DNA from: Candidatus Mediterraneibacter faecavium
Lineage (GTDB): Bacteria; Bacillota; Clostridia; Lachnospirales; Lachnospiraceae
Length of the DNA: 45,802 nt
NCBI GenBank assembly: GCA_019119995.1
Contig: DWVY01000034.1
Span: forward strand, 1-45,802
Direction: 5' to 3'
The translations under genes and the position numbers were made by a program. Shown here piece after piece: positions 33,220-40,831 of the stretch. Each line of letters opens with the position of its first letter. Position 1 is the first letter of the stretch. The notes below the pieces were generated by a model, which ran no database searches, was not told the origin of the DNA, and saw only the letters and a program-made list of their open reading frames with translations.

Positions 33220-33642
33220 TTAGTCCGACAGCTTCTTCACCTTAAAGAGCGGCTGCCCGTACTCTACCTTCTGTTCGTTGCTGACGAGAACCGCCTCGAT
33301 CTCGCAGTCATAATCACTCTCGATCTCATTCATCAGTTTCATTGCCTCAAGGATACATACGGTCTGCCCTGCCTTTACCACATCGCCGACTTTGACAAAC
33401 GCCTCTGCATCCGGCGACGGAGCCGAGTAGAATGTACCCACGATAGGAGATATGATATAATGCTCGTCCACAGTCTCCTCGGCCGGCGCTTCTGTCTTGA
33501 CGACCGTGAGCGGTTCTCCCGGAGCGCCTGCGCTGCCCCTGCGGCTCATCTTTATCTTTGTATCCCCTTCCTGTATGCTGAATTCCAACATGGAAGATTT
33601 CTCAATAATATTCACCAGTTTTTCAATCTTTTCCAAATCCAT
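33220..33642 (-). CDS. accB: Biotin carboxyl carrier protein (AccB type)
   Basis: 140 residues. The N-terminal ~50 residues are AccB-like (LVNIIEKSSMLEFSIQEGD), followed by a short linker and a biotinyl domain with the biotinylation site EAMKLMNEI, in which the central Lys is modified. The conserved HYIISPIVGTFYSAPSPD region opens the domain. GGAGAG precedes the ATG. It lies between the PxpC and AccC genes, so it probably shuttles carboxyl groups from AccC to an unidentified acceptor, with PxpC (a carboxyltransferase-fold protein) a candidate. Confidence 0.94.
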   Translation of the reverse strand: MDLEKIEKLVNIIEKSSMLEFSIQEGDTKIKMSRRGSAGAPGEPLTVVKTEAPAEETVDEHYIISPIVGTFYSAPSPDAEAFVKVGDVVKAGQTVCILEAMKLMNEIESDYDCEIEAVLVSNEQKVEYGQPLFKVKKLSD

Positions 33643-33664
33643 ATCGTTCTCTCCTTATATTCGT

Positions 33665-34669
33665 TTACTGAAACAGCCTGCTGAGACGCTTTGCAACGAG
33701 GCGGCACTCGAGCACTTCTTTACAGGGCTGATAGATCTGTCTGCGCAGTTCATTGATCTCTGCCACTTCATCCAGCAGAAGCTGCTGGGCTTCCTCTACC
33801 GTTACCGCCTGAAAGCGCACCTTGTTGTCAGTCTTACACTGTGCAAGCTTCGGGATATCTACCGAGATCACGGTCGCGATCTTCGCGTATCCGCCGGTTG
33901 TCTGCCGGTCGGACAGAAGCACGATGGGCTTCCCGTGGCTTGGCACCTGCACGGAACCGAACGCAATGCCGTCTGATATGATGTCAGCCGTAGTCTTGTA
34001 GGCGATAAACGGCCCTTCAAGCCTGCATCCCATCCTGTCGAAATCACTGGTGACCGTATACTCCGAATTCAGGAATGTCTCCCTGCCCGCGGCGGTGAAC
34101 ACATCATCCTGAGGTCCCATCACAACGCGCAGCGTCACGTCCTCATAGTCAAACTCATCCAGGTCAAGGCTTCTTGAGAGGAAATACGGCAGATATCTTC
34201 TCTTGATTCGGAAACCGATATAGTCTCCGTCTTTGAGCCTGCGGCCTTTGAAGCCTCCGATGACGCATTTGATATTCGTCGAACGGCTTCCCATGACGAC
34301 CGGGATGTCCAGATAACTGGAAAATGCAATGTATCCTCTGCTTCCGGTGCGGCATCCCGCAAAGTCGAGCACATCTCCTTTGTGCATGTAGAGAGCCGTG
34401 TACATCTTCACCGGCTTCTTGTTCACACGGGGCTGAAAATCCCCGCCTGTTATGGCGATGATCGTCTCGGAGGTAAACTCAAGGCTCGGCCCCATCAGCG
34501 TAAATTCCAGCACCGCTTCATTCTCCGGATTGTCAAGGAGAAGATTGGCGATCTTGAAGGAGCGCACATCCATGACGCCCGACACGCTGAAGCCCTGGCT
34601 CTGGTAGCCGGTTCTCCCGAGATCCTGCACTGTAGTCAGCATCCCGCCTTTTAAAACACGAAAGCCCAT
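33665..34669 (-). CDS. pxpC: 5-oxoprolinase subunit C / biotin-dependent carboxyltransferase-fold protein
   Basis: 334 residues, KipA/PxpC family (carboxyltransferase AHS2 domain, shared with urea amidolyase). Recognisable parts are VLKGGMLTTVQDLGRTGYQ at the N terminus, SRGYIAFSSYLDIPVVMGSRST and LLSDRQTTGGYAKIATV. Known role: subunit of 5-oxoprolinase with PxpA and PxpB. The neighbouring biotin carboxylase and carrier make a true carboxyl-transfer role worth considering. The gene follows pxpB after 3 bp. Confidence 0.93.
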   Translation of the reverse strand: MGFRVLKGGMLTTVQDLGRTGYQSQGFSVSGVMDVRSFKIANLLLDNPENEAVLEFTLMGPSLEFTSETIIAITGGDFQPRVNKKPVKMYTALYMHKGDVLDFAGCRTGSRGYIAFSSYLDIPVVMGSRSTNIKCVIGGFKGRRLKDGDYIGFRIKRRYLPYFLSRSLDLDEFDYEDVTLRVVMGPQDDVFTAAGRETFLNSEYTVTSDFDRMGCRLEGPFIAYKTTADIISDGIAFGSVQVPSHGKPIVLLSDRQTTGGYAKIATVISVDIPKLAQCKTDNKVRFQAVTVEEAQQLLLDEVAEINELRRQIYQPCKEVLECRLVAKRLSRLFQ

Positions 34670-34672
34670 CGA

Positions 34673-35401
34673 TTACACCCCTTTCTGATGGATCACGCAC
34701 TGGTAAGCGCCCTCATCCACCTGTTTCTTTATTTTCAGATACTCCTCTTCCGTCACAGGGACAAACCGGATATAATCTCCTGCTTCAAAAAGGATCGGCA
34801 CCTCTCTCCCCGGATCATAAGTCTTCACCGGCGTCATGCCGAGAAGCTGCCATCCTCCCGGGGAATCCAGCGGATAAATGCCGGTCTGGGAGCCTCCGAT
34901 CCCGACGCTTCCCGCCGGGATGCGGATCCTCGGGTTGGCAAGCCTCGGTGTGTGGATCCGCTCATCCAGTCCTCCCAGATAGGAGAATCCCGGAAGGAAT
35001 CCGAGCATATAGATCAGATAGTCTTCCGAGCTGTGGATCTTGATCACTTCTTCCGGAGTCAGTCCCGCGTGATCCGCAATATTCTGAAGATCCGGGCCGT
35101 ACTCTCCTCCGTAGCACACCGGGATCTCAAAGATCCTTGATTCCGAAGCCTCCCCGCTGATCTCCAGTTTCAGAAGCTTCTCCATGCGCGCGCGAAGGCC
35201 TGCATAGCTTACCACTCTGGGATCGTAATTGATCAGCAGAGAGGCGAAAGCGGGGATCATATCCGTGACACCCTCGATATGCTGCGCCCTGATCATGCGC
35301 ACCAGCGCCGTGATCTGCGCGTTGATCTCCGGGGAGATCTCCTGACCGAATTCGATCAGGAGAGAAGAATCCCCGGCAGTACAGATTTTGATTTCATTCA
35401 T
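34673..35401 (-). CDS. pxpB: 5-oxoprolinase subunit B (KipI family)
   Basis: 242 residues, AHS1/CT_C_D domain protein related to KipI of Bacillus and to the urea amidolyase carboxyltransferase region. Typical segments are GDSSLLIEFGQEISPEINAQ near the N terminus, the GFLPGFSYLGGLD motif and the SVGIGGSQTGIYPLDSPGGW motif. KipI also inhibits the sporulation kinase KinA in Bacillus, but the operon here points to the metabolic role. GGAGA precedes the ATG. A 207-bp palindrome-rich spacer separates it from the transporter gene upstream. Confidence 0.93.
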   Translation of the reverse strand: MNEIKICTAGDSSLLIEFGQEISPEINAQITALVRMIRAQHIEGVTDMIPAFASLLINYDPRVVSYAGLRARMEKLLKLEISGEASESRIFEIPVCYGGEYGPDLQNIADHAGLTPEEVIKIHSSEDYLIYMLGFLPGFSYLGGLDERIHTPRLANPRIRIPAGSVGIGGSQTGIYPLDSPGGWQLLGMTPVKTYDPGREVPILFEAGDYIRFVPVTEEEYLKIKKQVDEGAYQCVIHQKGV

Positions 35402-35420
35402 TTCAATCTCCTTTACATAT

Positions 35421-35577
35421 AAGTTCAGCCGTGGAACTGACCGGAAGAGAAAATCATGCTCGCATGATTTTTCGAGCGGGCTGTTCCATGAGCTGAGCGC
35501 CTGTTAATGAGTAAAACAGCGGCGGCAGCCGCAATAAGCACGGAGTGCGGTTTTACGAATGGCGCGGGCTGAACTGT
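35421..35577. repeat. Palindrome-rich element with short inverted ends
   Basis: AAGTTCAGCC (35421) and GGCTGAACTGTT (about 35567) are inverted ends of a ~157-bp unit. Inside are ATCATGCTCGCATGAT (35453-35468), GTAAAAC/GTTTTAC arms and GCAC/GTGC arms. No ORF of note. The structure suggests a small palindromic or MITE-like repeat inserted between the transporter and pxpB. The core words recur at 18914-18942. Confidence 0.5.
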
Positions 35578-35608
35578 TATATCACAAACTGCTTGCTATA
35601 TGCAGTGA

Positions 35609-36829
35609 TCAGAGAAGCTGGCTTAAGTTTGCTCCGAATGTTGTGATTCCAAGGTATGCGGATGCGATCACGACCACGATACCGCAGATCAGAAGCCATG
35701 TCGGATGCTTGTAGTCTTCGCCCATGATGGACTTCTTCTTGGAAGCGATCAGGCATACGCCCAGTGTGATCGGCAGGATCAGGCCGTTCACCGCTCCTGC
35801 AAGGACGAGCAGGACAGCCGGTGTACCGAGAGCTGCCATAATAATTGTACTCAGTGCAATAAATGCTACAATAATCGCATTTTCATGCTTTGCGATACTC
35901 TTGTGGAACGTTTTTAAGAACGATACAGAAGTATACGCACATCCCACGATAGATGTGATCGCCGCGCAGAGCAGCACCAGTCCGAAGAAACGGTATCCGA
36001 TCTCTCCTGCGCCGATGCGGAACGCGTCCGCCGCCGGGTTGTCCGGGTCGAGCGTATGCGCCGGTGATGTTGCCGTCGCCACTACAACGCCAAGGATTGC
36101 AAGGAACAGGAATACACGCACGATCGTGGCGATCCCGATCCCCATGACGGAACTCTTGTTGATCTCTTTGAGATTCTCTTTCTTTGTGATGCCCGCGTCG
36201 ATCAGACGGTGAGCACCGGAGAATGTGATATAGCCTCCGACCGTACCGCCGAGAAGCGTCAGGATCGCTGTTCCGAGTTTTCCCATCGGGGCTGTCGGCA
36301 TAACCGTCTCTTTCAGCGCCAGTCCGATCGGCGGCTGAACGATAACGATCACAACGAAGATGACAACGATCATGATACCGCCGAGGATCTTTGTCAGTGT
36401 GTCCATGGCATTCAGCGCATTCTTCATCAGGAAGATCACGATCGCTACACCGCCCGCGATGAAGTATCCTGCGATCTCCGGTATGCCCAGCAGCGTGTTA
36501 AAGCCGAGAGCGCCTCCGCCTACATTGCCGATATTGAATACAAGTCCGCCCGCAACGACCAGAAACGCTACCACATAGCCGAGTCCGGGGAGCACCTTGT
36601 TCGCCACGTCCTGCCCCCTCATGCCTGAGACGCAGAGCACGCGCCATACATTGAGCTGTACGATCGCTGAAAGTATGACCGAGATCAGTATCACGAATCC
36701 GAAGCTCGCTTTCAGGCTCCCTGTGAATGTTCCCGTCTGGGTGAGGAATCCGGGTCCGATGGCAGATGTCGCCATCAGAAAGGCAGCGCCGATCAGGACG
36801 CTGAGGCTTTTTTTGTTTGTCTTTTCCAT
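35609..36829 (-). CDS. NRAMP-fold transporter lacking the metal-binding motifs
   Basis: 406 residues, about 11 membrane helices, NRAMP family. In helix 1 the family's GPxF(8)DPGN is GPGF followed by TGSL at residues 36-39, and the helix 6 MPH is GGY within GGTVGGYITFSGAH (194-207). The residues that coordinate Mn2+/Fe2+ in NRAMPs are therefore replaced. Bacillus ycsG, an NRAMP-like gene next to ycsF, has the same neighbourhood. A role in importing 5-oxoproline or a related organic substrate is more likely than metal transport; this is inference. First gene of the pxp operon, with a near-consensus promoter. Confidence 0.88.
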   Translation of the reverse strand: MEKTNKKSLSVLIGAAFLMATSAIGPGFLTQTGTFTGSLKASFGFVILISVILSAIVQLNVWRVLCVSGMRGQDVANKVLPGLGYVVAFLVVAGGLVFNIGNVGGGALGFNTLLGIPEIAGYFIAGGVAIVIFLMKNALNAMDTLTKILGGIMIVVIFVVIVIVQPPIGLALKETVMPTAPMGKLGTAILTLLGGTVGGYITFSGAHRLIDAGITKKENLKEINKSSVMGIGIATIVRVFLFLAILGVVVATATSPAHTLDPDNPAADAFRIGAGEIGYRFFGLVLLCAAITSIVGCAYTSVSFLKTFHKSIAKHENAIIVAFIALSTIIMAALGTPAVLLVLAGAVNGLILPITLGVCLIASKKKSIMGEDYKHPTWLLICGIVVVIASAYLGITTFGANLSQLL

Positions 36830-36865
36830 TATTTCTCATCCTTTCATTATTGGTCTAATAGATAG

Positions 36866-36894
36866 ATTATACCGGAATAACGGGGATTCGGCAA
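36866..36894 (-). promoter_or_regulatory. Near-consensus promoter of the pxp operon
   Basis: Minus strand: TTGCCG (36894-36889), 17 bp, TATAAT (36871-36866). It lies directly after the HipA-like stop codon, and the start codon of the transporter is about 35 bp downstream. Confidence 0.75.
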
Positions 36895-36900
36895 ATCTTT

Positions 36901-37797
36901 TTATTTACGGACTTTCTTATTCAGCAATCCTGCTGAATAATCCAAGATCCTCTTTTTCCTTTCTGTCAGCATAGCAAGATAAAATCTGCGCTGTAGATCA
37001 CTGATAAATGGCGTTTCATTTATTATTTGCCCGATCCGTTCCATATCAATACACCGGAGAATACGAAGCAGTGCACGGTTACAGTCTTCATTTTGAACAG
37101 AGGAAATAAAATCAAAATATTTGATCTTCTTTCCATTTATCATAATCGCCGAGGTCGGGATTTCAAAAATACGAAAATCCATTTCGGACGGCTTTTCCAG
37201 AACAGAATTCATAATATCTTCATCCGCTTGCGGATACAGGCAGCTTCCGCAGTCAAAGACCGGTGCAAGTTTCATTTCGTCTGTCCGGGTATTATACAGA
37301 AATCCCCAGTTTCCATTATGTCTGTCCCAGTTTCCGATAAATGCATCAACGATAAACATATTCCAGAACCGTTCAGTTATTTCTTTTTTGTCTATAGCCG
37401 TCTGCTCATCAAAAGTCTGAAGAATATCTGAAAGTTCCGTACCATATCCGTTTCGTTCTGAATCAATCATCTGATTTTTCAGTGAAGCGAAATCCTGAAG
37501 AACAATCCCCGGTTCTGTAAAATCGCCGCATGCTACAACAATTTTCTCCCGTCCCTTCACCATAAAAGTACCCAACAGCGTCTTTTGCACCGGTATTCCA
37601 ATACTTTCATAAATCTGACATCCAAGATATTCCGAAAAACAGCTGTTGCTGTAACTCATTTCCTTATTCTTTTTTGCTGTTGGCGGGAATTTCAGCATAT
37701 AAGGCATATCCTCATAGATAACGCATATCTTATTTCCATTTGCACCCGCATACATTTTATTTCGTCTTGGCAGATCAGTAAAATCTATTGTATCCAT
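36901..37797 (-). CDS. HipA/CtkA-like Ser/Thr kinase domain protein
   Basis: 298 residues. HipA-fold kinase: candidate ATP-binding Lys36 (YMLKFPP), catalytic loop GNWDRHNGNWG (155-165) and metal-binding Asp182 (APVFDCGS). The protein is shorter than HipA (about 440) and lacks the HipA N-terminal subdomain, resembling the CtkA group described in Helicobacter. HipA-type kinases phosphorylate translation components and can cause growth arrest; the target here is unknown. It follows an HTH gene by a few bases, the usual antitoxin-toxin order. Base composition is visibly AT-richer than the flanking metabolic genes, suggesting transfer. Confidence 0.85.
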   Translation of the reverse strand: MDTIDFTDLPRRNKMYAGANGNKICVIYEDMPYMLKFPPTAKKNKEMSYSNSCFSEYLGCQIYESIGIPVQKTLLGTFMVKGREKIVVACGDFTEPGIVLQDFASLKNQMIDSERNGYGTELSDILQTFDEQTAIDKKEITERFWNMFIVDAFIGNWDRHNGNWGFLYNTRTDEMKLAPVFDCGSCLYPQADEDIMNSVLEKPSEMDFRIFEIPTSAIMINGKKIKYFDFISSVQNEDCNRALLRILRCIDMERIGQIINETPFISDLQRRFYLAMLTERKKRILDYSAGLLNKKVRK

Positions 37798-37801
37798 ATG
37801 T

Positions 37802-38248
37802 TCACTCCCTCTCCATCCGCAGATATTTTTCTCTCAGATACCATGCCTGCTCCGTGCTGATCATCTGATTAACTTCAGCGTTATTAATATCAGTCTGCAA
37901 ATTGCAGTAGTCGCAGTCCCAATGCAGATAATTTTCACCGGAGTCTTTCTTTTTCCATGCCTCTTTCATTGCCTGAACCGACTCCTGCAAAAACGGCGGA
38001 AGTCCGCACTCCAGATAACTGTCATCAGCAGGCTTTCCTGTCTCTGTCTGCTCGTCTGAAAGAGACATAATATCTTCCATGGAACAGTTCAGCGCTTTCG
38101 CCAGCTGCCGCACTGTTTTCGCACTGCAGCGCCCGATACTGCTGCGCCCGGCACAAATATCCAGGATTGTTGTTTTGGGAACACCGCTGATCTGCGAAAG
38201 ATGATATTTCGTAATCCCTCTTCTTTCAAGATAAGTCTGTAATGTCAT
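37802..38248 (-). CDS. XRE-family HTH protein, probable partner of the HipA-like kinase
   Basis: About 148 residues from ATG 38248 (MTLQTYLERRGITKY), with GGAGA 10 nt upstream. HTH domain in residues 1-70 (YHLSQISGVPKTTILDICAG, then KTVRQLAKALNCSMEDI). The C-terminal half (about 85-148) is not recognised and includes a CDYCN motif. It would repress its own operon and may neutralise the kinase. The promoter at 38279-38307 overlaps the small palindrome CGGT-N6-ACCG, a candidate operator. Confidence 0.85.
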   Translation of the reverse strand: MTLQTYLERRGITKYHLSQISGVPKTTILDICAGRSSIGRCSAKTVRQLAKALNCSMEDIMSLSDEQTETGKPADDSYLECGLPPFLQESVQAMKEAWKKKDSGENYLHWDCDYCNLQTDINNAEVNQMISTEQAWYLREKYLRMERE

Positions 38249-38278
38249 AACTGAACATCTCCTTTTCCTTTCTCTCAC

Positions 38279-38307
38279 ATTGTATCGGTATGCCGACCGT
38301 GTGTCAA
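38279..38307 (-). promoter_or_regulatory. Promoter and possible operator of the HTH-kinase operon
   Basis: Minus strand: TTGACA (38307-38302), 17 bp, TACAAT (38284-38279). The spacer contains CGGTCGGCATACCG, a CGGT/ACCG palindrome. A second TTGACA lies 14 bp further upstream. Confidence 0.7.
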
Positions 38308-38417
38308 TACTATATGTCAACCTGAAAGGAGATGACGCACGCCCAAAGCAAAGATTATATCGTAGATGGCATTATCAGCCTGACGGAAGAACTGATTTTT
38401 GAGTATAAAGAAAAAAC

Positions 38418-38459
38418 GACAGAAGAAGCGCGGAGTGCAGTCCCCGTGCTTCTTCTGTC
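38418..38459 (-). terminator. Hairpin terminator after the gene remnant
   Basis: GACAGAAGAAGC (38418-38429) and GCTTCTTCTGTC (38448-38459) form a perfect 12-bp stem; on the minus strand it is followed by GTTTTTTCTTT. A frame on plus (38332 onward: MTHAQSKDYIVDG...) resembles the start of a small Lachnospiraceae protein and may be a truncated gene, too uncertain to list. Confidence 0.7.
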
Positions 38460-38500
38460 TCTATTAATACTGTTTTTCTTTTATGATCTCTATCCGGCAG

Positions 38501-38735
38501 TCATGCTTTTTCGATTTCAGACATCGTCTTTGTATCTCCGGCTTTTGTCGCGCGCAGCGTACGTTCTGACGCAGCGGCGAGCCGGTAGACGTATCCCAAC
38601 GAAGGCTCTTTTTGCAGCATATCCTCAAATTTGTCCATCAGCTCTTTATTCGGGATTGACACATATCCGTCTTCACAGTTCAGGAATTCAGATGCTGCGC
38701 CTGGTATCTGCTTTCTATCACACGATCATGGTAAA
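38501..38735 (-). pseudogene. Remnant of an AAA-ATPase / PD-(D/E)XK nuclease-type protein
   Basis: A minus-strand frame of 74 codons with no start, ending in TGA at 38501-38503. It reads GYVSIPNKELMDKFEDML and later ASERTLRATKAGDTKTMSEI, resembling the C-terminal region of the large AAA-ATPase-like/DUF1703-nuclease family abundant in gut anaerobes. Everything upstream is missing. The intact terminator just downstream fits a deleted gene. It lies next to the HipA-like module, suggesting that 36.9-38.8 kb is a decayed acquired island. The assignment rests on recall of the family pattern. Confidence 0.55.
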
Positions 38736-38792
38736 TCTTTCTCTGTCAGTTTACCACATTTTCCGCCGGTGCTATAACCGCCACCCTGATTT

Positions 38793-39704
38793 TTATTTTG
38801 TATAAAAACCATCTAATAATTCACACGCCTCGTCAAAGTATTCCTGTTCCATATCGAGCCAGTGGATCTCCGTATCTCTTCTAAACCAGGTCATCTGTCT
38901 TTTTGCAAACCGCTTAATGGCCTGCGATAAATGATCATAAAATTCTTCAAATGAAGAATATTTTCCTTCCAGATAGTCCGCTATACAGCGGTATTCCAGG
39001 CCAAGACGATATAGATATTTCGGGGAATTACCCGCCGCCAGATAGGACTGTACTTCATCGATCATCCCCTGGTCCAGCCTCTTCTTCAGCCTTTCATCAA
39101 TCCTGCGATGCCAAATACCTTTTTCCCATGTAACGCCAAGCTGCAGTGTTTTATATCGCGGAGAATTATGCGCTGTCAGTTTTTCTCCGTTCCTGGTCTT
39201 TTCCAACAGTCTGATCAGCCGTCTCTTATTGTTTCTGTCGGAATTATTTCCTCCTACAACTTCTTTTGCCTCTTCTGAAAGCATATCCTGAAGTTCTTCC
39301 AGTGATTTTTTCTCCAGCTCATTCCGATATGCAGCATCTATCGTCTCCTCCTGAAAGTCATATCCACGCACCACTGAAGAAATATAAAGCCCGGTCCCGC
39401 CCACAAGAAAAGGAATATGTCCTCTCTGTAAAATCTGATCGATCACTTTGTATGCTGCTTTCTGGTAATCTGCAACAGAATAGGGTTCCTCTATATCACA
39501 AACATCAAGAAGATGGTGGGGAACCTGATCCTGTTCTTCTTTTGTTACCTTTCCGCTGCAAAGATCAAAGCCTCTGTAAACCTGCCTTGAATCTGCCGAG
39601 ACGATTTCCCCGCCATATTTTTTCGCCAGATCAATCGCCAGGGAACTTTTCCCCGATGCATTTGTTCCTGCGATCACTATGATTTTAGATAAATTACTGT
39701 TCAT
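38793..39704 (-). CDS. miaA: tRNA dimethylallyltransferase
   Basis: 303 residues. It transfers dimethylallyl from DMAPP to A37 of tRNAs reading UNN codons. Walker A is GTNASGKSSLA (13-23), followed by SADSRQVYRGFDLCSGKVT, FLVGGTGLY (about 99-107) and the C-terminal KRFAKRQMTWFRRD, all MiaA hallmarks. The length is normal. It is the last gene of a minus-strand run and is separated from the upstream gene by a palindrome-rich spacer. A usual neighbour such as mutL is absent from this window. Confidence 0.96.
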   Translation of the reverse strand: MNSNLSKIIVIAGTNASGKSSLAIDLAKKYGGEIVSADSRQVYRGFDLCSGKVTKEEQDQVPHHLLDVCDIEEPYSVADYQKAAYKVIDQILQRGHIPFLVGGTGLYISSVVRGYDFQEETIDAAYRNELEKKSLEELQDMLSEEAKEVVGGNNSDRNNKRRLIRLLEKTRNGEKLTAHNSPRYKTLQLGVTWEKGIWHRRIDERLKKRLDQGMIDEVQSYLAAGNSPKYLYRLGLEYRCIADYLEGKYSSFEEFYDHLSQAIKRFAKRQMTWFRRDTEIHWLDMEQEYFDEACELLDGFYTK

Positions 39705-39764
39705 TTTTTCTCCCGCTTATTTCAATATATTTTTTACGGCCCTGTGCTGTTTTTAACAAATTTA

Positions 39765-39940
39765 AGACTCGCAAGCGAGTCTTGGCGCGGGATTCGGGTC
39801 AGCTGCAGCTGACATAATACATCTCCGAATCCCTACGCATCCTCGCGGAGCGTATATCAGATGGGGGTATGACTCCCGCCACTGATGCTGATTTGTTACT
39901 CACCGACTATAGAGGCGGGAGTCATACCACATCTGATATA
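39765..39940. repeat. Nested palindrome block between miaA and the unknown gene
   Basis: Four consecutive stem-forming units: AAGACTCGC/GCGAGTCTT (39765-39784); GGGATTCGG...CCGAATCCC enclosing the perfect palindrome GTCAGCTGCAGCTGAC; TACGC...GCGTA; and a 27-bp arm pair starting TATATCAGATG and GGCGGGAGTCATACC around a ~40-nt loop. The last arm includes the 3' end of the unknown gene. It could stabilise or attenuate the mRNA between two genes of one operon, or be an inserted repeat. Confidence 0.6.
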
Positions 39941-40270
39941 AGGATTGCCCACATAATTTCCCACATGATCCTTCAGCAGGATTTTTGCATGGTACGGATC
40001 AAAACTCACCTTCTGCCGGAGCATATAAAGGATATCCGTAAGAAACCGTTCCCGCTGATATGTATCGCCAACACACAATTTTTCAAAATTATCCAGCATT
40101 TCAATTTTGATCAGAAATTCTTTTGAGCCGATTCTTTCCCGTATATTTATATATCCGCAGATGACCATTCCAAAATCTGAATCCGGATCGGGATCAGGCA
40201 GGCTGCAGATATACGTAGATTCATGCTCCGCTTTCTGGAATTCATCCAGACATATAAATTCTGAAATCAT
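39896..40270 (-). CDS. Small soluble protein of unknown function
   Basis: About 124 residues from ATG 40270 (MISEFICLDEF), set by GGAGGG 5 nt upstream; a second candidate start further upstream lies within rsmD. Acidic, with a DPDPDSD stretch, no membrane helix and no motif I recognise. The C terminus (CGMTPASIVGE) is encoded inside one arm of the large hairpin. It starts one base after the rsmD stop, so it is coupled to that gene. Confidence 0.6.
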   Translation of the reverse strand: MISEFICLDEFQKAEHESTYICSLPDPDPDSDFGMVICGYINIRERIGSKEFLIKIEMLDNFEKLCVGDTYQRERFLTDILYMLRQKVSFDPYHAKILLKDHVGNYVGNPYIRCGMTPASIVGE

Positions 40271-40271
40271 G

Positions 40272-40831
40272 TCATCCCTCCGCTCTGCCATAAAAATGGA
40301 CACTGGAAATTCCATAAACCTTCTGCCTCATTTTTTTCAGTTGTTCTATCCTGTCCGGAACTTCCAGCTCTTTTCTTGTACGGATTGCAAATATCCCGTC
40401 TCTTTTTAAAAGTTTTGCATTTGAAAGGCGCTGTATGACAGAATAAAAAATTTGTTCTTCCGTAAAAGGCGGATCAAGGTAGATAATATCAAACACTGTC
40501 TCATTTTTTCAAACCATCCTATCCTCCGGAACACATCATCCTGATAAATATCATAACCGGAACGGAATCCGCAGATTTCCAGATTTTTCTTGATCGTTTC
40601 CACTGCTTTGCGGCTTTTATCCACAAATACCACATGATCCGCACCACGGCTGAGTGCTTCAATTCCAATACTCCCGCTTCCGGCAAAGAGATCCAGGAAG
40701 TCAGAGCCAGAGATCCTGTCCTGCCAGATATTAAAAAGAGCTTCCTTTATCTTTGCTGTGATTGGCCGGGTTTCCATTCCTTTTGGCGCATACAGCCGAC
40801 GTCCTTTTGCGGTTCCGGCAATCACTCGCAT
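40272..40831 (-). pseudogene. rsmD: 16S rRNA (guanine966-N2)-methyltransferase RsmD, frameshifted
   Basis: The sequence reads as RsmD in two frames. The N-terminal part (from ATG 40831, MRVIAGTAKGRRLYAPKG) contains the SAM-binding DLFAGSGSIGIEALSRGA, then shifts at a run of six A on the minus strand (40504-40509). The other frame continues as ETVFDIIYLDPPFTEEQ and reaches GISSVHFYGRAEG at 40272. One extra A would rejoin the frames to a ~186-residue protein, the normal RsmD length. RsmD methylates G966 of 16S rRNA. Sequencing error in the homopolymer, a real inactivating deletion and slippage correction are all possible. Confidence 0.85.

Noticed and set aside
35401-35609. Metal-sensing riboswitch upstream of pxpB or in the NRAMP operon
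   Set aside because: The spacer folds into palindromes but shows none of the conserved riboswitch core sequences I know, and the NRAMP protein lacks metal motifs.
38332-38805. 157-codon plus-strand frame between the HTH gene and miaA
   Set aside because: It crosses a strong terminator hairpin, the antisense of a recognisable gene remnant and the miaA end. Only the first ~30 residues resemble a real small protein, and the SD overlaps the start codon.
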